From Sulfuritalea sp. (GTDB taxonomy: Bacteria; Pseudomonadota; Gammaproteobacteria; Burkholderiales; Rhodocyclaceae): DNA of 64,000 nucleotides. The translations under genes and the position numbers were made by a program. This document shows positions 44,553 to 53,363 of this stretch, one piece after another; the first letter of the stretch is position 1, and each line of letters begins with the position of its first letter. The notes under the pieces are model-generated. The model searched no databases. It was not told where the DNA came from and saw only the letters and a list, made by a program, of their open reading frames with translations. The stretch lies in contig JALNZB010000017.1 of assembly GCA_023229545.1 (NCBI GenBank), forward strand, positions 12,907-76,906, read 5' to 3'.

Positions 44553-45746
44553 TCAGTCGGACTGACGGCGCAGGAAAGCAGGGATATCGTACTTGTCCAC
44601 TCCGGAAGCCGCCATAGCATCCGCCTGCGCGTTGCGTGGCGTGCTGCCTCGCGCGCTACTGGTGACACTGGAGAGATCTATCTGCGCCTGACCGATTGCG
44701 GAGTCGTACACCGGCAGATTGTCGGTCCCGGTGCGCAGTCCGACCGTTTCGACCACGCTCATTCTGGGTTTGACCGCCTCACGCACCACAACCCCGCCGA
44801 GACCGGTGGCAACCACCGTAACGCGCAACTGGTCTTCCATGGTCTCGTCAAATACGGCGCCACAAATTACGGTGGCCTCGGGAGCCGTGTATTGACGGAT
44901 GGTATTCATCACCTCCTTGTATTCCTTGAGACCGAGTGTGGAGCTGGCGGTAATATTTACCAACACGCCGCGCGCGCCGGAAAGCTCGATACCCTCCAGC
45001 AGCGGACTGGCCACGGCCTCTTCGGCGGCGACACGCGCCCGATCGACGCCGGCGGCGACGGCCGAACCCATCATGGCCTTGCCCATCTCGCCCATCACGG
45101 TGCGCACGTCTTCAAAGTCGACGTTGACCAGACCCGGTACGTTGATGATTTCAGCGATGCCGCCCACCGCATTGCGCAGCACGTTGTCGGCCGCCTGGAA
45201 GGCTTCGAGCATGCTGACTTCGTCGCCCAGCACTTCTTCAAGTTTTTCGTTGAGGATGACGATCAGCGAATCGACGTGACGAGCAAGCTCGGCAACGCCC
45301 TCTTCGGCCAGGCGTTTGCGCTTGCCTTCGTATTCAAAGGGTTTGGTGACTACGGCCACGGTCAGGATGCCGAGTTCGCGCGCCACCTCGGCGACGATCG
45401 GACCAGCGCCGGTACCAGTACCGCCGCCCATGCCGGCGGTAATAAAGACCATGTGCGCACCAGTCAGAGCTTCGGCGATGCGACCACGATCAAGCACGGC
45501 CAACTCCCTGGCCTTTTCCGGCTTGCCGCCGGCGCCCAGACCGGGACCAAGTTGCAGCTTGACGTGCGCGGTACTCTTCTTCAGCGCTTGCGCATCGGTA
45601 TTGCAGCAGATGAATTCGACGCCGCCGACGCCTTCGCGGATCATGTGCTCAACCGCGTTGCCACCCGCGCCGCCGACGCCGACTACCTTGATTACGGTCG
45701 ATCCCGCCTCCGCTTCCGGTGTCACCACTTCCTCAAGTTCAAACAT
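44553..45746 (-). CDS. ftsZ: Cell division GTPase FtsZ
   Basis: A 397-residue tubulin homologue that forms the division ring. The GTP-binding domain contains GVGGAGGNAVEHMI and the tubulin signature GGGTGTGAGP; the T7 loop region NVDFEDVRTVM is intact. A variable linker leads to the conserved C-terminal peptide DKYDIPAFLRRQ, which binds FtsA and ZipA. It follows ftsA after 27 bases. Confidence 0.99.
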   Translation of the reverse strand: MFELEEVVTPEAEAGSTVIKVVGVGGAGGNAVEHMIREGVGGVEFICCNTDAQALKKSTAHVKLQLGPGLGAGGKPEKARELAVLDRGRIAEALTGAHMVFITAGMGGGTGTGAGPIVAEVARELGILTVAVVTKPFEYEGKRKRLAEEGVAELARHVDSLIVILNEKLEEVLGDEVSMLEAFQAADNVLRNAVGGIAEIINVPGLVNVDFEDVRTVMGEMGKAMMGSAVAAGVDRARVAAEEAVASPLLEGIELSGARGVLVNITASSTLGLKEYKEVMNTIRQYTAPEATVICGAVFDETMEDQLRVTVVATGLGGVVVREAVKPRMSVVETVGLRTGTDNLPVYDSAIGQAQIDLSSVTSSARGSTPRNAQADAMAASGVDKYDIPAFLRRQSD

Positions 45747-45773
45747 TCTCGCCTCCTGAAAAGACCAACCGAA

Positions 45774-47006
45774 TCAAAAATTACTGGTGAACCACGCCCG
45801 CATCCGCGCCAGAACCTGCCTGAAACTCCTCGGGCTTTGTACCTTCATGCCGCGGTGACGCTGCGCCACACCTTCCAGCAACAAGCCCATGGCCGTCGAG
45901 TAGCGCGGATTGCGCACGTAATCGCGCAAGTTGCCGTCGTAATGCGGCATCGCCAGCTTTACGGTGTTGTGAAAAACCTCTTCGCCCAGATCGGCCATGC
46001 CGGGCATTTGCGCCGCGCCGCCGGTCAGCACGATGCCGGCGCGCAGCAGGCGTTCCTTGCCGCTGCGGTGCAGTTCCTCCTGCACCTTCTGGAAGATTTC
46101 CTCGACGCGCGGCTGGATGAATCCGGCCAGGGTCTGACGCGACAACTGCGTCGCCGGACGGTCGCCAACGCCGGGCACCTCGATCATGTCTTCCGCATTG
46201 GCCAGTTGCTGCAACGCGACGCCGTAGCGCACCTTGATTTCCTCGGCATCCTGGGTCGAGGTGCGCAAGGCGATGGCAATGTCGTTGGTCAACTGATCGC
46301 CCGCAATCGGAATCACTGCGGTATGGCGAATCGCGCCCTGCACAAATACCGCAACGTCGGTAGTGCCGCCGCCGATATCGACCAGGCAGACGCCGACATC
46401 CTTTTCGTCTTCGGTCAGCACGGCATAGCCGGAGGCCAGCGGTTGCAGCACCAGGTCGACCACTTCGAGGCCGCAGCGATGCACGCACTTGACGATGTTC
46501 TGCACTGCGGTCACCGCACCGGTAACCAGATGCACCTTGACGTCAAGCCGCTTGGCGTCCATGCCGATCGGCTCCTTGACGCCGTCCTGGCCGTCGACGA
46601 TGAACTCCTGCACCAGGGTGTGCAAAATCTGGTCATCGGCCGAGATGGATGTCGCATTGGCGGCCTCGATGGCGCGCTCGACATCGAACTGGGTGACTTC
46701 CTTGTCGCGCACCACGGCCATGCCCGAGGAATCCTTGCTCTTGATGTGGCTGCCGGCAATTCCGGTATATACCTCGCGCACCTTGCAGCCCGCCATCATC
46801 TCGACTTCGGCAATGGCTCTGGAGATCGAATTCACGGTGGCCTCGATGTTGATCACCATGCCGCGCTTCAAGCCGCTGGACTCCTGGGTGCCAAGGCCGA
46901 GGATACCCAGCCGACCTTCGGCATCCAGCTCACCGACGATCGCGACAATTTTCGAGGTGCCGATGTCGAGGCCGACGATCAGGTCACGTTTGGCTTCCTT
47001 GGCCAT
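45774..47006 (-). CDS. ftsA: Cell division protein FtsA
   Basis: A 410-residue actin-like protein that tethers FtsZ to the membrane. It begins MAKEAKRDLIVGLDIGTSKI at ATG 47006 and has VCLVDIGGGTTDVAVF and IVLTGGAAQMPGM nucleotide-binding motifs. The C-terminal amphipathic helix (VLARMRAWFTSNF) for membrane attachment is present. The start codon shares its A with the ftsQ stop (TGATG). A longer in-frame ORF upstream is only the overlap with ftsQ. Confidence 0.98.
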   Translation of the reverse strand: MAKEAKRDLIVGLDIGTSKIVAIVGELDAEGRLGILGLGTQESSGLKRGMVINIEATVNSISRAIAEVEMMAGCKVREVYTGIAGSHIKSKDSSGMAVVRDKEVTQFDVERAIEAANATSISADDQILHTLVQEFIVDGQDGVKEPIGMDAKRLDVKVHLVTGAVTAVQNIVKCVHRCGLEVVDLVLQPLASGYAVLTEDEKDVGVCLVDIGGGTTDVAVFVQGAIRHTAVIPIAGDQLTNDIAIALRTSTQDAEEIKVRYGVALQQLANAEDMIEVPGVGDRPATQLSRQTLAGFIQPRVEEIFQKVQEELHRSGKERLLRAGIVLTGGAAQMPGMADLGEEVFHNTVKLAMPHYDGNLRDYVRNPRYSTAMGLLLEGVAQRHRGMKVQSPRSFRQVLARMRAWFTSNF

Positions 47007-47800
47007 CAGCTTTTGCTCGCCCTGAGGGCGAATCCATTGGGGTAACGCATATCCACCACGCCGACGGTTTGCAGGCGATTCCTGGCCGCGCCGCTTACCG
47101 CCGCATAGTGGGTCGTGAATCGGTGCAAGCGCTCCGCCAGCGGATGCTTGGGCTGATCGCGGCCCAGCTCCAGTACCACGCCGTCGTCCAGCTTGAGTTG
47201 CCAGGCCTCGCGCGCCGAAAGACGAATGGCGACCTGCTGGTGGCCGATAGCCGCGAGGCTGTCGCTGAACTCCCGATAGCGGGCCAGCACACGGGGAGCC
47301 GAACCTTCCGGACCGACAAACATCGGCAAGGCTTCGCGCGTCGACGCCACGAACACCTCGCCGTACATGCCGACCAGCCGCGCTTCGCCATCCTGCGCGG
47401 TCCAGCGGGCGACGGCGCGATGTTCTTCCAGCTCCAGTTCGATGCCGTCCGGCCAGAGCCGACGCAAGGAGGCCGAACGTACCCAAGGCATGCGCTCGAA
47501 AGCCGCCTGTGCGGTGTCCAGATCGACCGTGAAAAAGTTTCCGGCCAGGGCATTGCGCGCCGTGTATTCAATCTGCGCCCGCGACACCTGATCCAGCGGC
47601 GTCGCCACCACCAACTGCTTCAGCGGAAACACCGGCAGGCGTTGCAAGGCCATGGCGCCGGCCCATGCCAGCAGGCCGCCGCCGACCAGCAGCAATACGT
47701 CGGCCAGCAGGTTGATCAGCATCGGTCGATCCCAGAAACCGTCGCCGCCGCCCGACTCGTTCCGCGTGTTTCCTTTCGAATTTCCCCGCAGCTTAGCCAT
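47006..47800 (-). CDS. ftsQ: Cell division protein FtsQ
   Basis: A 264-residue bitopic protein of the FtsQLB complex. A short Asn/Gly-rich cytoplasmic tail, one transmembrane helix (about 30-50), a POTRA domain (about 60-130: FPLKQLVVATPLDQVSRAQIE) and the FtsQ beta domain (about 130-250) are visible. ATG 47800 overlaps the end of ddlB by 8 bases and has GAGG upstream. Confidence 0.95.
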   Translation of the reverse strand: MAKLRGNSKGNTRNESGGGDGFWDRPMLINLLADVLLLVGGGLLAWAGAMALQRLPVFPLKQLVVATPLDQVSRAQIEYTARNALAGNFFTVDLDTAQAAFERMPWVRSASLRRLWPDGIELELEEHRAVARWTAQDGEARLVGMYGEVFVASTREALPMFVGPEGSAPRVLARYREFSDSLAAIGHQQVAIRLSAREAWQLKLDDGVVLELGRDQPKHPLAERLHRFTTHYAAVSGAARNRLQTVGVVDMRYPNGFALRASKS

Positions 47801-48704
47801 GGCGGGCCTCTTCGAGCAATTTGAGCACCAGTTGCTCGAACGGAATGCCGGCCGCCCGCGCCGCCATCGGCACCAGTGAATGATTGGTCATGCCTGGAGC
47901 CGTATTCGCCTCCAGGCAGTAGCAGCGGCCCGCATCGTCGAGCATCAGATCCATGCGTCCCCAGCCGCGTCCACCCAATGCGGCAAAGGCGCGCAACGCC
48001 ATGTCGCGCATCTCGGCTTCGCGCGCTTCGCCAAGACCGCTGGGAATCCGGTATTCCGTGTCATCGCGCAGATACTTGGCCTCGTAATCGTAGAACTCGG
48101 TCGCCGGCACGATGCGGATCACCGGCAAGGCTTGGCCCGCCAGAATGCCGACGGTAAATTCGCCGCCGCCCAGATACTTTTCGGCGATCACGCAGGAGTC
48201 GAAGCAGGCCGCCTGCTCATAGGCCGCGCGCAGACCACCGGCCTGCTTGACCTTGCTGATGCCGATGCTGGAACCCTCGTTGGCCGGCTTGACGAACAGC
48301 GGCAAGCCCAGCCGCGCCTCGACGGCGGCAAAGTCGCTGGCGGCATCGAGCACGGCATAGTCCGGCACCGGCAGGCCGCTGGCCTGCCAGATCAGCTTGG
48401 TGCGCCACTTGTCCATGGCCAGGGCGGAAGCCAGCACGCCGCTGCCGGTGTAGGGAATGTCCAGCAGGTCGAGCGCACCCTGCAACGTGCCGTCTTCGCC
48501 GCCACGACCATGCAGTGCAATAAAGACGCGCTTGAAGCCCTCGCCATGCAATGCCTCGAGTGCCTTGTCCCGCGGGTCAAAACTGTGGGCATCGACACCG
48601 GACGAACGCAATGCAGCCAGCACCGCCGCCCCGCTTTTCAGCGAGACCTCGCGCTCGGCCGACTTGCCGCCCATCATCACCGCCACCTTGCCGAAATCCA
48701 TCAA
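47793..48704 (-). CDS. ddlB: D-alanine--D-alanine ligase
   Basis: A 303-residue ATP-grasp enzyme making the D-Ala-D-Ala dipeptide for peptidoglycan. Motifs are MMGGKSAEREVSLKSG, ALHGRGGEDGTLQGALD, LFVKPANEGSSIGI, and the C-terminal metal-binding CLEANTAPGMTNHSLVP. It overlaps murB by four bases (ATGA) and ftsQ by eight. The second Met (MDFGKV) could also serve as start. Confidence 0.97.
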   Translation of the reverse strand: MMDFGKVAVMMGGKSAEREVSLKSGAAVLAALRSSGVDAHSFDPRDKALEALHGEGFKRVFIALHGRGGEDGTLQGALDLLDIPYTGSGVLASALAMDKWRTKLIWQASGLPVPDYAVLDAASDFAAVEARLGLPLFVKPANEGSSIGISKVKQAGGLRAAYEQAACFDSCVIAEKYLGGGEFTVGILAGQALPVIRIVPATEFYDYEAKYLRDDTEYRIPSGLGEAREAEMRDMALRAFAALGGRGWGRMDLMLDDAGRCYCLEANTAPGMTNHSLVPMAARAAGIPFEQLVLKLLEEARHG

Positions 48705-49624
48705 ACTCCTTCTCCGTCCTGCGCCAACCGACCACCTATCGCGCCCAGAATGCGCACCTCGCGCACCAGGTAAACGCCAAACTTATCCTCGACTTCCGCC
48801 TGAACTTGGCCGATTAGCATTTCTATCGCACTCGCGGTTGCCGCGCCCTTGGGATTAACGATGAAATTCGCATGCTTTTCGGAAACCTGCGCGCCGCCGA
48901 TCTGTGTGCCTTTCAAACCAGCCGCTTCGATCAGACGCGCGGCATGGTCGCCCGGCGGATTCCTGAACACCGAGCCGGCATTGGGCAATTGCAGCGGCTG
49001 GGTGGCCATGCGTTGCTCCAGCAGCGCTTGCAGACGCGCCCGTGCCACTTCGGCATCCCCCGTCGGAAAACGAAACCAGGCGCCGGCAAAGATTTCATCG
49101 CTGGCTTCCTTGAGGCCGACATGGCGATAACCGATGGCAAAGTCCCGAGGAGCGCGCACGATGGTCTCGCCGCGACGATTCAGCATCAGCACCCGTTCCA
49201 CGTAACGCCAGGTCTCGCCGCCATGGCAACCGGCATTCATTGCCAGCGCGCCGCCCACCGTGCCGGGAATTCCCGCGAGGAATTCCGCCTCGGCACAGCC
49301 CGCGTTGCCGACAAAGCGCGCCAGCTTGGGCGAGGCGACGCCGGCTTCGGCGTAGAAGCTGCCATCGTCTTCGCGGCGCAGGGTATCCAGCACGCCGTGG
49401 GTGAAAATCGCCGTGCCGTCGAAACCTCCGTCGCGAATCAGCAGGTTGCTGCCGAGGCCCACCATCAGCAGCGGTTCGTCCGGTCGCAACTGTCGCAGGA
49501 AGGCGGCGAGATCGGCCAGATCGGCGGGGAAGAAGGCGCGCGCCACAGTCCCTCCGGCGCGCCATGAGACATGGCTCGCCATGGACTCATTGCTGCGCAA
49601 CTGGCCGCGCAGGGATTCAGCCAT
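48701..49624 (-). CDS. murB: UDP-N-acetylenolpyruvoylglucosamine reductase
   Basis: A 307-residue FAD enzyme that makes UDP-MurNAc. The FAD-binding motifs MVGLGSNLLIRDGGFDG and AGIPGTVGGALAMNAG are clear; the active-site Ser lies in AGSVFRNP and the Glu in the C-terminal AEVEDKFGVYLVREVRILG block. At about 307 residues it is of the shorter type II-like size. It overlaps murC by 8 bases. Confidence 0.97.
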   Translation of the reverse strand: MAESLRGQLRSNESMASHVSWRAGGTVARAFFPADLADLAAFLRQLRPDEPLLMVGLGSNLLIRDGGFDGTAIFTHGVLDTLRREDDGSFYAEAGVASPKLARFVGNAGCAEAEFLAGIPGTVGGALAMNAGCHGGETWRYVERVLMLNRRGETIVRAPRDFAIGYRHVGLKEASDEIFAGAWFRFPTGDAEVARARLQALLEQRMATQPLQLPNAGSVFRNPPGDHAARLIEAAGLKGTQIGGAQVSEKHANFIVNPKGAATASAIEMLIGQVQAEVEDKFGVYLVREVRILGAIGGRLAQDGEGV

Positions 49625-51020
49625 CGACCAACTTTCCGGGCACGCCGCCGATGGAGCCGGCTCCCATGGTGATCACCACATCGCCGTCACGAACTGCGGC
49701 CAGAATCGCCGCCGGCATGGCGGCGATGTCTTCGACAAACACCGGCTCGATCTTGCCCGCCACGCGCAGCGCACGCACCAGTGTGCGCCCGTCGGTGGCG
49801 ACGATCGGCGCCTCGCCGGCGGCATAGACTTCGCCGAGCAGCAGGGCGTCGACGCCGCCCAACACCTTGACGAAATCCTCGAAGCAGTCACGAGTACGTG
49901 TGTAGCGATGCGGCTGAAACGCCAGCACCAGCCGCCGACCGGGGAAAGCGCCGCGCGCCGCCGCCAGCGTCGCCGCCATTTCGACCGGATGGTGGCCGTA
50001 ATCGTCGACCAGGGTGAATGTGCCGCCCGCAGGACAGGCGATCTCGCCATGGCGCTGGAAGCGCCGACCGACGCCGCGAAATTCCGCCAGCGCCTTGATG
50101 ATCGCCGTGTCGCCAACGCCGACTTCCGTCGCCACCGCGATGGCCGCCAGCGCATTCAGCACATTGTGGCGCCCCGGCAGATTCAGCACGATGGGCAGGC
50201 GCTCAGTTTGGTCATTAGCTTTGCCATTGGTGCGCACGCAGGTAAAACGCATCGTGCCGCCCGCCTCGGCCACGATGTCCTCGGCGCGGAAATTGACCTC
50301 GCTGTCGATGCCGTAAGTGACGATCTGCTTCGCCACACGCGGCATGATCTCGCGCACATTGGCATCGTCACCGCAGACCACGGCGACGCCATAAAACGGC
50401 AGGCGATGGAGGAAATCGACAAACGCCTGTTTCAACCGGCCGAAGTCATGGCCGTAGGTTTCCATGTGATCGGCATCGATGTTGGTGACCACCGAGACCA
50501 CCGGCGACAGGAACAGGAAGGAGGCATCCGACTCGTCGGCCTCGGCCACCAGGAATTCGCCGCTGCCCAGCCGGGCGTTGGCCCCTGCCGAATTCAGCCG
50601 ACCGCCAATGACGAAGGTCGGATCGAGTCCGCCCTCGGCCAGGCAACTGGCGACTAGGCTGGTCGTCGTGGTCTTGCCGTGGGTGCCGGCAATCGCGATG
50701 CCCTGCTTGATGCGCATCAGTTCGGCCAGCATCTGCGCGCGGGGCACGACCGGGATCTGTCGCTCGCGGGCGCTGACCACTTCCGGGTTGTCTTCGCGCA
50801 CTGCGGTCGACACCACGACCGCATCGGCCAGCGCAACATTTTGCGCGCCATGGCCGATCGCAACGCGTATGCCCTGCGCCGCCAGACGCCGCGTCGTCAC
50901 GCTTTCGCCGAGATCGGAACCGCTGACCTCGTAGCCCTGATTGGCCAGCACCTCGGCGATGCCCGACATGCCGGAACCGCCGATGCCGACAAAGTGAATG
51001 CGTTTGACTTTGTGTTTCAT
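49617..51020 (-). CDS. murC: UDP-N-acetylmuramate--L-alanine ligase
   Basis: A 467-residue Mur ligase adding L-Ala to UDP-MurNAc. The N-terminal Rossmann motif FVGIGGSGMSGIAEVL, the P-loop AGTHGKTTTTSLV, EADESDASFL and DYGHHPVEM are present. Its start lies just after inverted repeat element 1 (51031-51122), which separates it from murG; this is one of two large gaps in the otherwise overlapping cluster. Confidence 0.98.
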   Translation of the reverse strand: MKHKVKRIHFVGIGGSGMSGIAEVLANQGYEVSGSDLGESVTTRRLAAQGIRVAIGHGAQNVALADAVVVSTAVREDNPEVVSARERQIPVVPRAQMLAELMRIKQGIAIAGTHGKTTTTSLVASCLAEGGLDPTFVIGGRLNSAGANARLGSGEFLVAEADESDASFLFLSPVVSVVTNIDADHMETYGHDFGRLKQAFVDFLHRLPFYGVAVVCGDDANVREIMPRVAKQIVTYGIDSEVNFRAEDIVAEAGGTMRFTCVRTNGKANDQTERLPIVLNLPGRHNVLNALAAIAVATEVGVGDTAIIKALAEFRGVGRRFQRHGEIACPAGGTFTLVDDYGHHPVEMAATLAAARGAFPGRRLVLAFQPHRYTRTRDCFEDFVKVLGGVDALLLGEVYAAGEAPIVATDGRTLVRALRVAGKIEPVFVEDIAAMPAAILAAVRDGDVVITMGAGSIGGVPGKLVDG

Positions 51021-51030
51021 GGAAAAACCT

Positions 51031-51122
51031 CCACCACCAAGACACCAAGAAGCACCAAGAAGAACGAGTCACACCCTGGCTTTACCTTGGTGCACCTTGG
51101 TGTCCTTGGTGTCTTGGTGGTG
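51031..51122. repeat. Inverted tandem CACCAAGA-type element between murG and murC
   Basis: The 112-base murG-murC gap holds 18-bp perfect inverted arms (51032-51049 and 51105-51122) made of repeating CACCAAGA/CACCAAGG-like octamers, with imperfect extra copies inside the 55-base centre. The transcript could fold into a long hairpin. The layout matches the element at 54777-54853, but the unit sequence differs. Confidence 0.85.
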
Positions 51123-51132
51123 AAAAAGAACT

Positions 51133-52203
51133 TCATTTCGCGAGTTCCTGGCAAATCGCCGCCACGTCCGCCGTGGCCTCGGGCCGCGCCAGGGCGCGGG
51201 CCTTTTCGGCCATTTGCGTGAGTTGGCTCCGCGACAGATTCCTGATTTCGGCCAGCCGCACTGGCGTCAGCTGATCCTGTGGCAGCAGGATCGCCGCGCC
51301 GGCATTGCTGAGAAAGCGCGCATTCGATGTCTGGTGGTCATCCACCGCGTGCGGGAAAGGCACCAGCAGACTGGCGACGCCAGCCGCCGCGAGTTCCGCC
51401 ACGGTCAGCGCGCCAGCGCGACAGATCACCAGATCGGCCCAGTCGTAGGCGCCAGCCATGTCATTGATGAAAGCCACACAATCGGCGTTGACGCCAGCCG
51501 ACGCGTAGAAGCTTTTCAGCATCGGCAGATGTTTCTCGCCGGCTTGGTGTACCACTGCCGGTCGCTCGTTTTCCGGAATCAGGGCCAGGGCCTTCGGCAG
51601 AACCTCGTTCAAGGCCTGCGCACCCAGACTGCCGCCCACCACCAGCACGCGCAATGGACCGCTGTGCTGCGCATAACGAAGAGTCGGCGCTGGCAATACG
51701 GCGATTTCCGGACGCACCGGATTGCCTACCCAGGCACCCACCTTTGCGCCTTGCTTCAGCACGTCGGGAAATCCCGTCAAAATTCGGTCAGCGAGTCTCG
51801 CCAGCACCCGATTGGCGAGGCCAGCCACCGAATTCTGCTCGTGCAGTACCAGTGGAATACCTTGCAGAGAGGCCATCATGCCGCCCGGGAAGCTGACGTA
51901 ACCGCCCATGCCCAGCACCACATCGGGCTGGATGCGTTTCAACTGCGTCCAGGCCTGGCTGAAACCACGCAGCAGATTGAAGGGCAGCAGCAGTTTGCGC
52001 AACAGCCCCTTGCCGCGCAGCGCGGTGAAATGCACCCAGGCCATGTCGTAACCTCGTCCGACGACCAGCTTCGCTTCCATGCCGTCCGGATGGCCCATCC
52101 AGGCAATGTTCCATCCCTGCTGACGCAAATGCTCGGCCACCGCCAGCCCCGGCATGATGTGCCCGCCCGTGCCGCCGGCCATGATGAGCAGGGTCTTGCT
52201 CAT
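51133..52203 (-). CDS. murG: Undecaprenyl-PP-MurNAc-pentapeptide GlcNAc transferase
   Basis: A 356-residue glycosyltransferase that completes lipid II at the inner membrane face. It opens MSKTLLIMAGGTGGHIMPGLAV at ATG 52203, overlapping the ftsW stop (ATGA). Further family motifs are GMGGYVSFPGG, LHEQNSVAGLANRVLA, VVGGSLGAQALN, and the UDP-GlcNAc-binding CRAGALTVAELAAAG and PFPHAVDDHQTSNA. Confidence 0.98.
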   Translation of the reverse strand: MSKTLLIMAGGTGGHIMPGLAVAEHLRQQGWNIAWMGHPDGMEAKLVVGRGYDMAWVHFTALRGKGLLRKLLLPFNLLRGFSQAWTQLKRIQPDVVLGMGGYVSFPGGMMASLQGIPLVLHEQNSVAGLANRVLARLADRILTGFPDVLKQGAKVGAWVGNPVRPEIAVLPAPTLRYAQHSGPLRVLVVGGSLGAQALNEVLPKALALIPENERPAVVHQAGEKHLPMLKSFYASAGVNADCVAFINDMAGAYDWADLVICRAGALTVAELAAAGVASLLVPFPHAVDDHQTSNARFLSNAGAAILLPQDQLTPVRLAEIRNLSRSQLTQMAEKARALARPEATADVAAICQELAK

Positions 52204-53363
52204 ACCTGCTGCCCCCGCATCAATTGCCTGTTCTCCCAGTCGACACGCAGCAGAATCCCCAGCGCCAGGCAGTTGGTGACGATGCCGGAGCCGCCGAAAC
52301 TCATCAGCGGCAGGGTCAGGCCCTTGGTCGGCAGCAGGCCCATGTTCACGCCCATGTTGATGAAGCCCTGCACGCCGAGCCAGATACCGATGCCTTGCGC
52401 CACCAGGCCGGAATGCACACGCCCGAGCACCAGCGCCTGACGGCCGATGGCGAAGGAGCGCTGCACCAGCAGGGCGAACAGGCCAACCACGACGCAGACG
52501 CCGACAAAGCCGAGTTCCTCGGCGATCACCGCCAACAGAAAGTCGGTATGGGCCTCGGGCAGATAGAACAGCTTCTCGACGCTGGCCCCCAGCCCGACGC
52601 CGAGCCATTCGCCGCGACCGAAGGCGATCAGGGCATGCGAGAGTTGGTAGCCCTTGCCGAAAGCATCCTGCCAGGGATCCATAAAGCCGAAAATGCGTTC
52701 GCGCCGATAAGGCGAGACCCAGATCATGATGACGAAGCTGACCAGCAGCACGACAATCAGGACGCCGAACACCCGCGCGTTGATGCCGCCGAGAAACAGG
52801 ATGCCGGTGGCGATGCAGAGGATGACCACCAGCCCGCCGAAATCCGGTTCCTTCAACAGCAGGAATCCCACCAGCACCATGACCAGCGCCATCGGCCCGA
52901 AGCCGCGCAGGAAACTGCCCATGTCATCCAGCTTGCGCGTGGTGTAGTCGGCGGCGTAGAGCACGACAAACAGCTTCATCAATTCGGACGGTTGCAGGTT
53001 GATCGGGCCGAAGCCGATCCAGCGCTGGGCGCCGTTAACCGAGCGACCGACATGGGGAATCAGCACCAGCAGCAGCAGCACGACGCCACCCAGAAACAGC
53101 CAGGGCGCTGCCTGTTGCCACAGTCGCAACGGAATCTGGAAAGCCATCACGCCGGCCACCAGGCCGATTGCGAGAAAGACCCCGTGACGCACCAGAAAAT
53201 AAGCCGGCTGGCCGCCCGTGAAACGGCTGCCCTCGGCCGTCGCAATGGAGGCCGAATACACCATCACCAACCCCAGCAGGAGCAAGCCAAGCGCTGGCCA
53301 TAACAAGAGACCGTCGAGTTCGGCGGGCGGCTGTTGCGCGGGCGCGGCATAGGCTCTGTTCAC
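52200..53363 (-). CDS. ftsW: Peptidoglycan glycosyltransferase FtsW (SEDS)
   Basis: A 387-residue membrane protein with about ten transmembrane helices, the septal SEDS-family glycan polymerase that works with FtsI. Family features include ARRWIGFGPINLQPSELMK-like text (here GAQRWIGFGPI, NLQPSELMKLF), LLLKEPDFGGLVV and the C-terminal GLTLPLMSFGGSG. It overlaps murD by 4 and murG by 4 bases. Confidence 0.97.
   Translation of the reverse strand: MNRAYAAPAQQPPAELDGLLLWPALGLLLLGLVMVYSASIATAEGSRFTGGQPAYFLVRHGVFLAIGLVAGVMAFQIPLRLWQQAAPWLFLGGVVLLLLVLIPHVGRSVNGAQRWIGFGPINLQPSELMKLFVVLYAADYTTRKLDDMGSFLRGFGPMALVMVLVGFLLLKEPDFGGLVVILCIATGILFLGGINARVFGVLIVVLLVSFVIMIWVSPYRRERIFGFMDPWQDAFGKGYQLSHALIAFGRGEWLGVGLGASVEKLFYLPEAHTDFLLAVIAEELGFVGVCVVVGLFALLVQRSFAIGRQALVLGRVHSGLVAQGIGIWLGVQGFINMGVNMGLLPTKGLTLPLMSFGGSGIVTNCLALGILLRVDWENRQLMRGQQV

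Noticed and set aside
44466..47045. 859-codon open frame opposite ftsZ and ftsA
   Set aside because: Spans two well-conserved division genes antiparallel; no family resemblance and no start signals.
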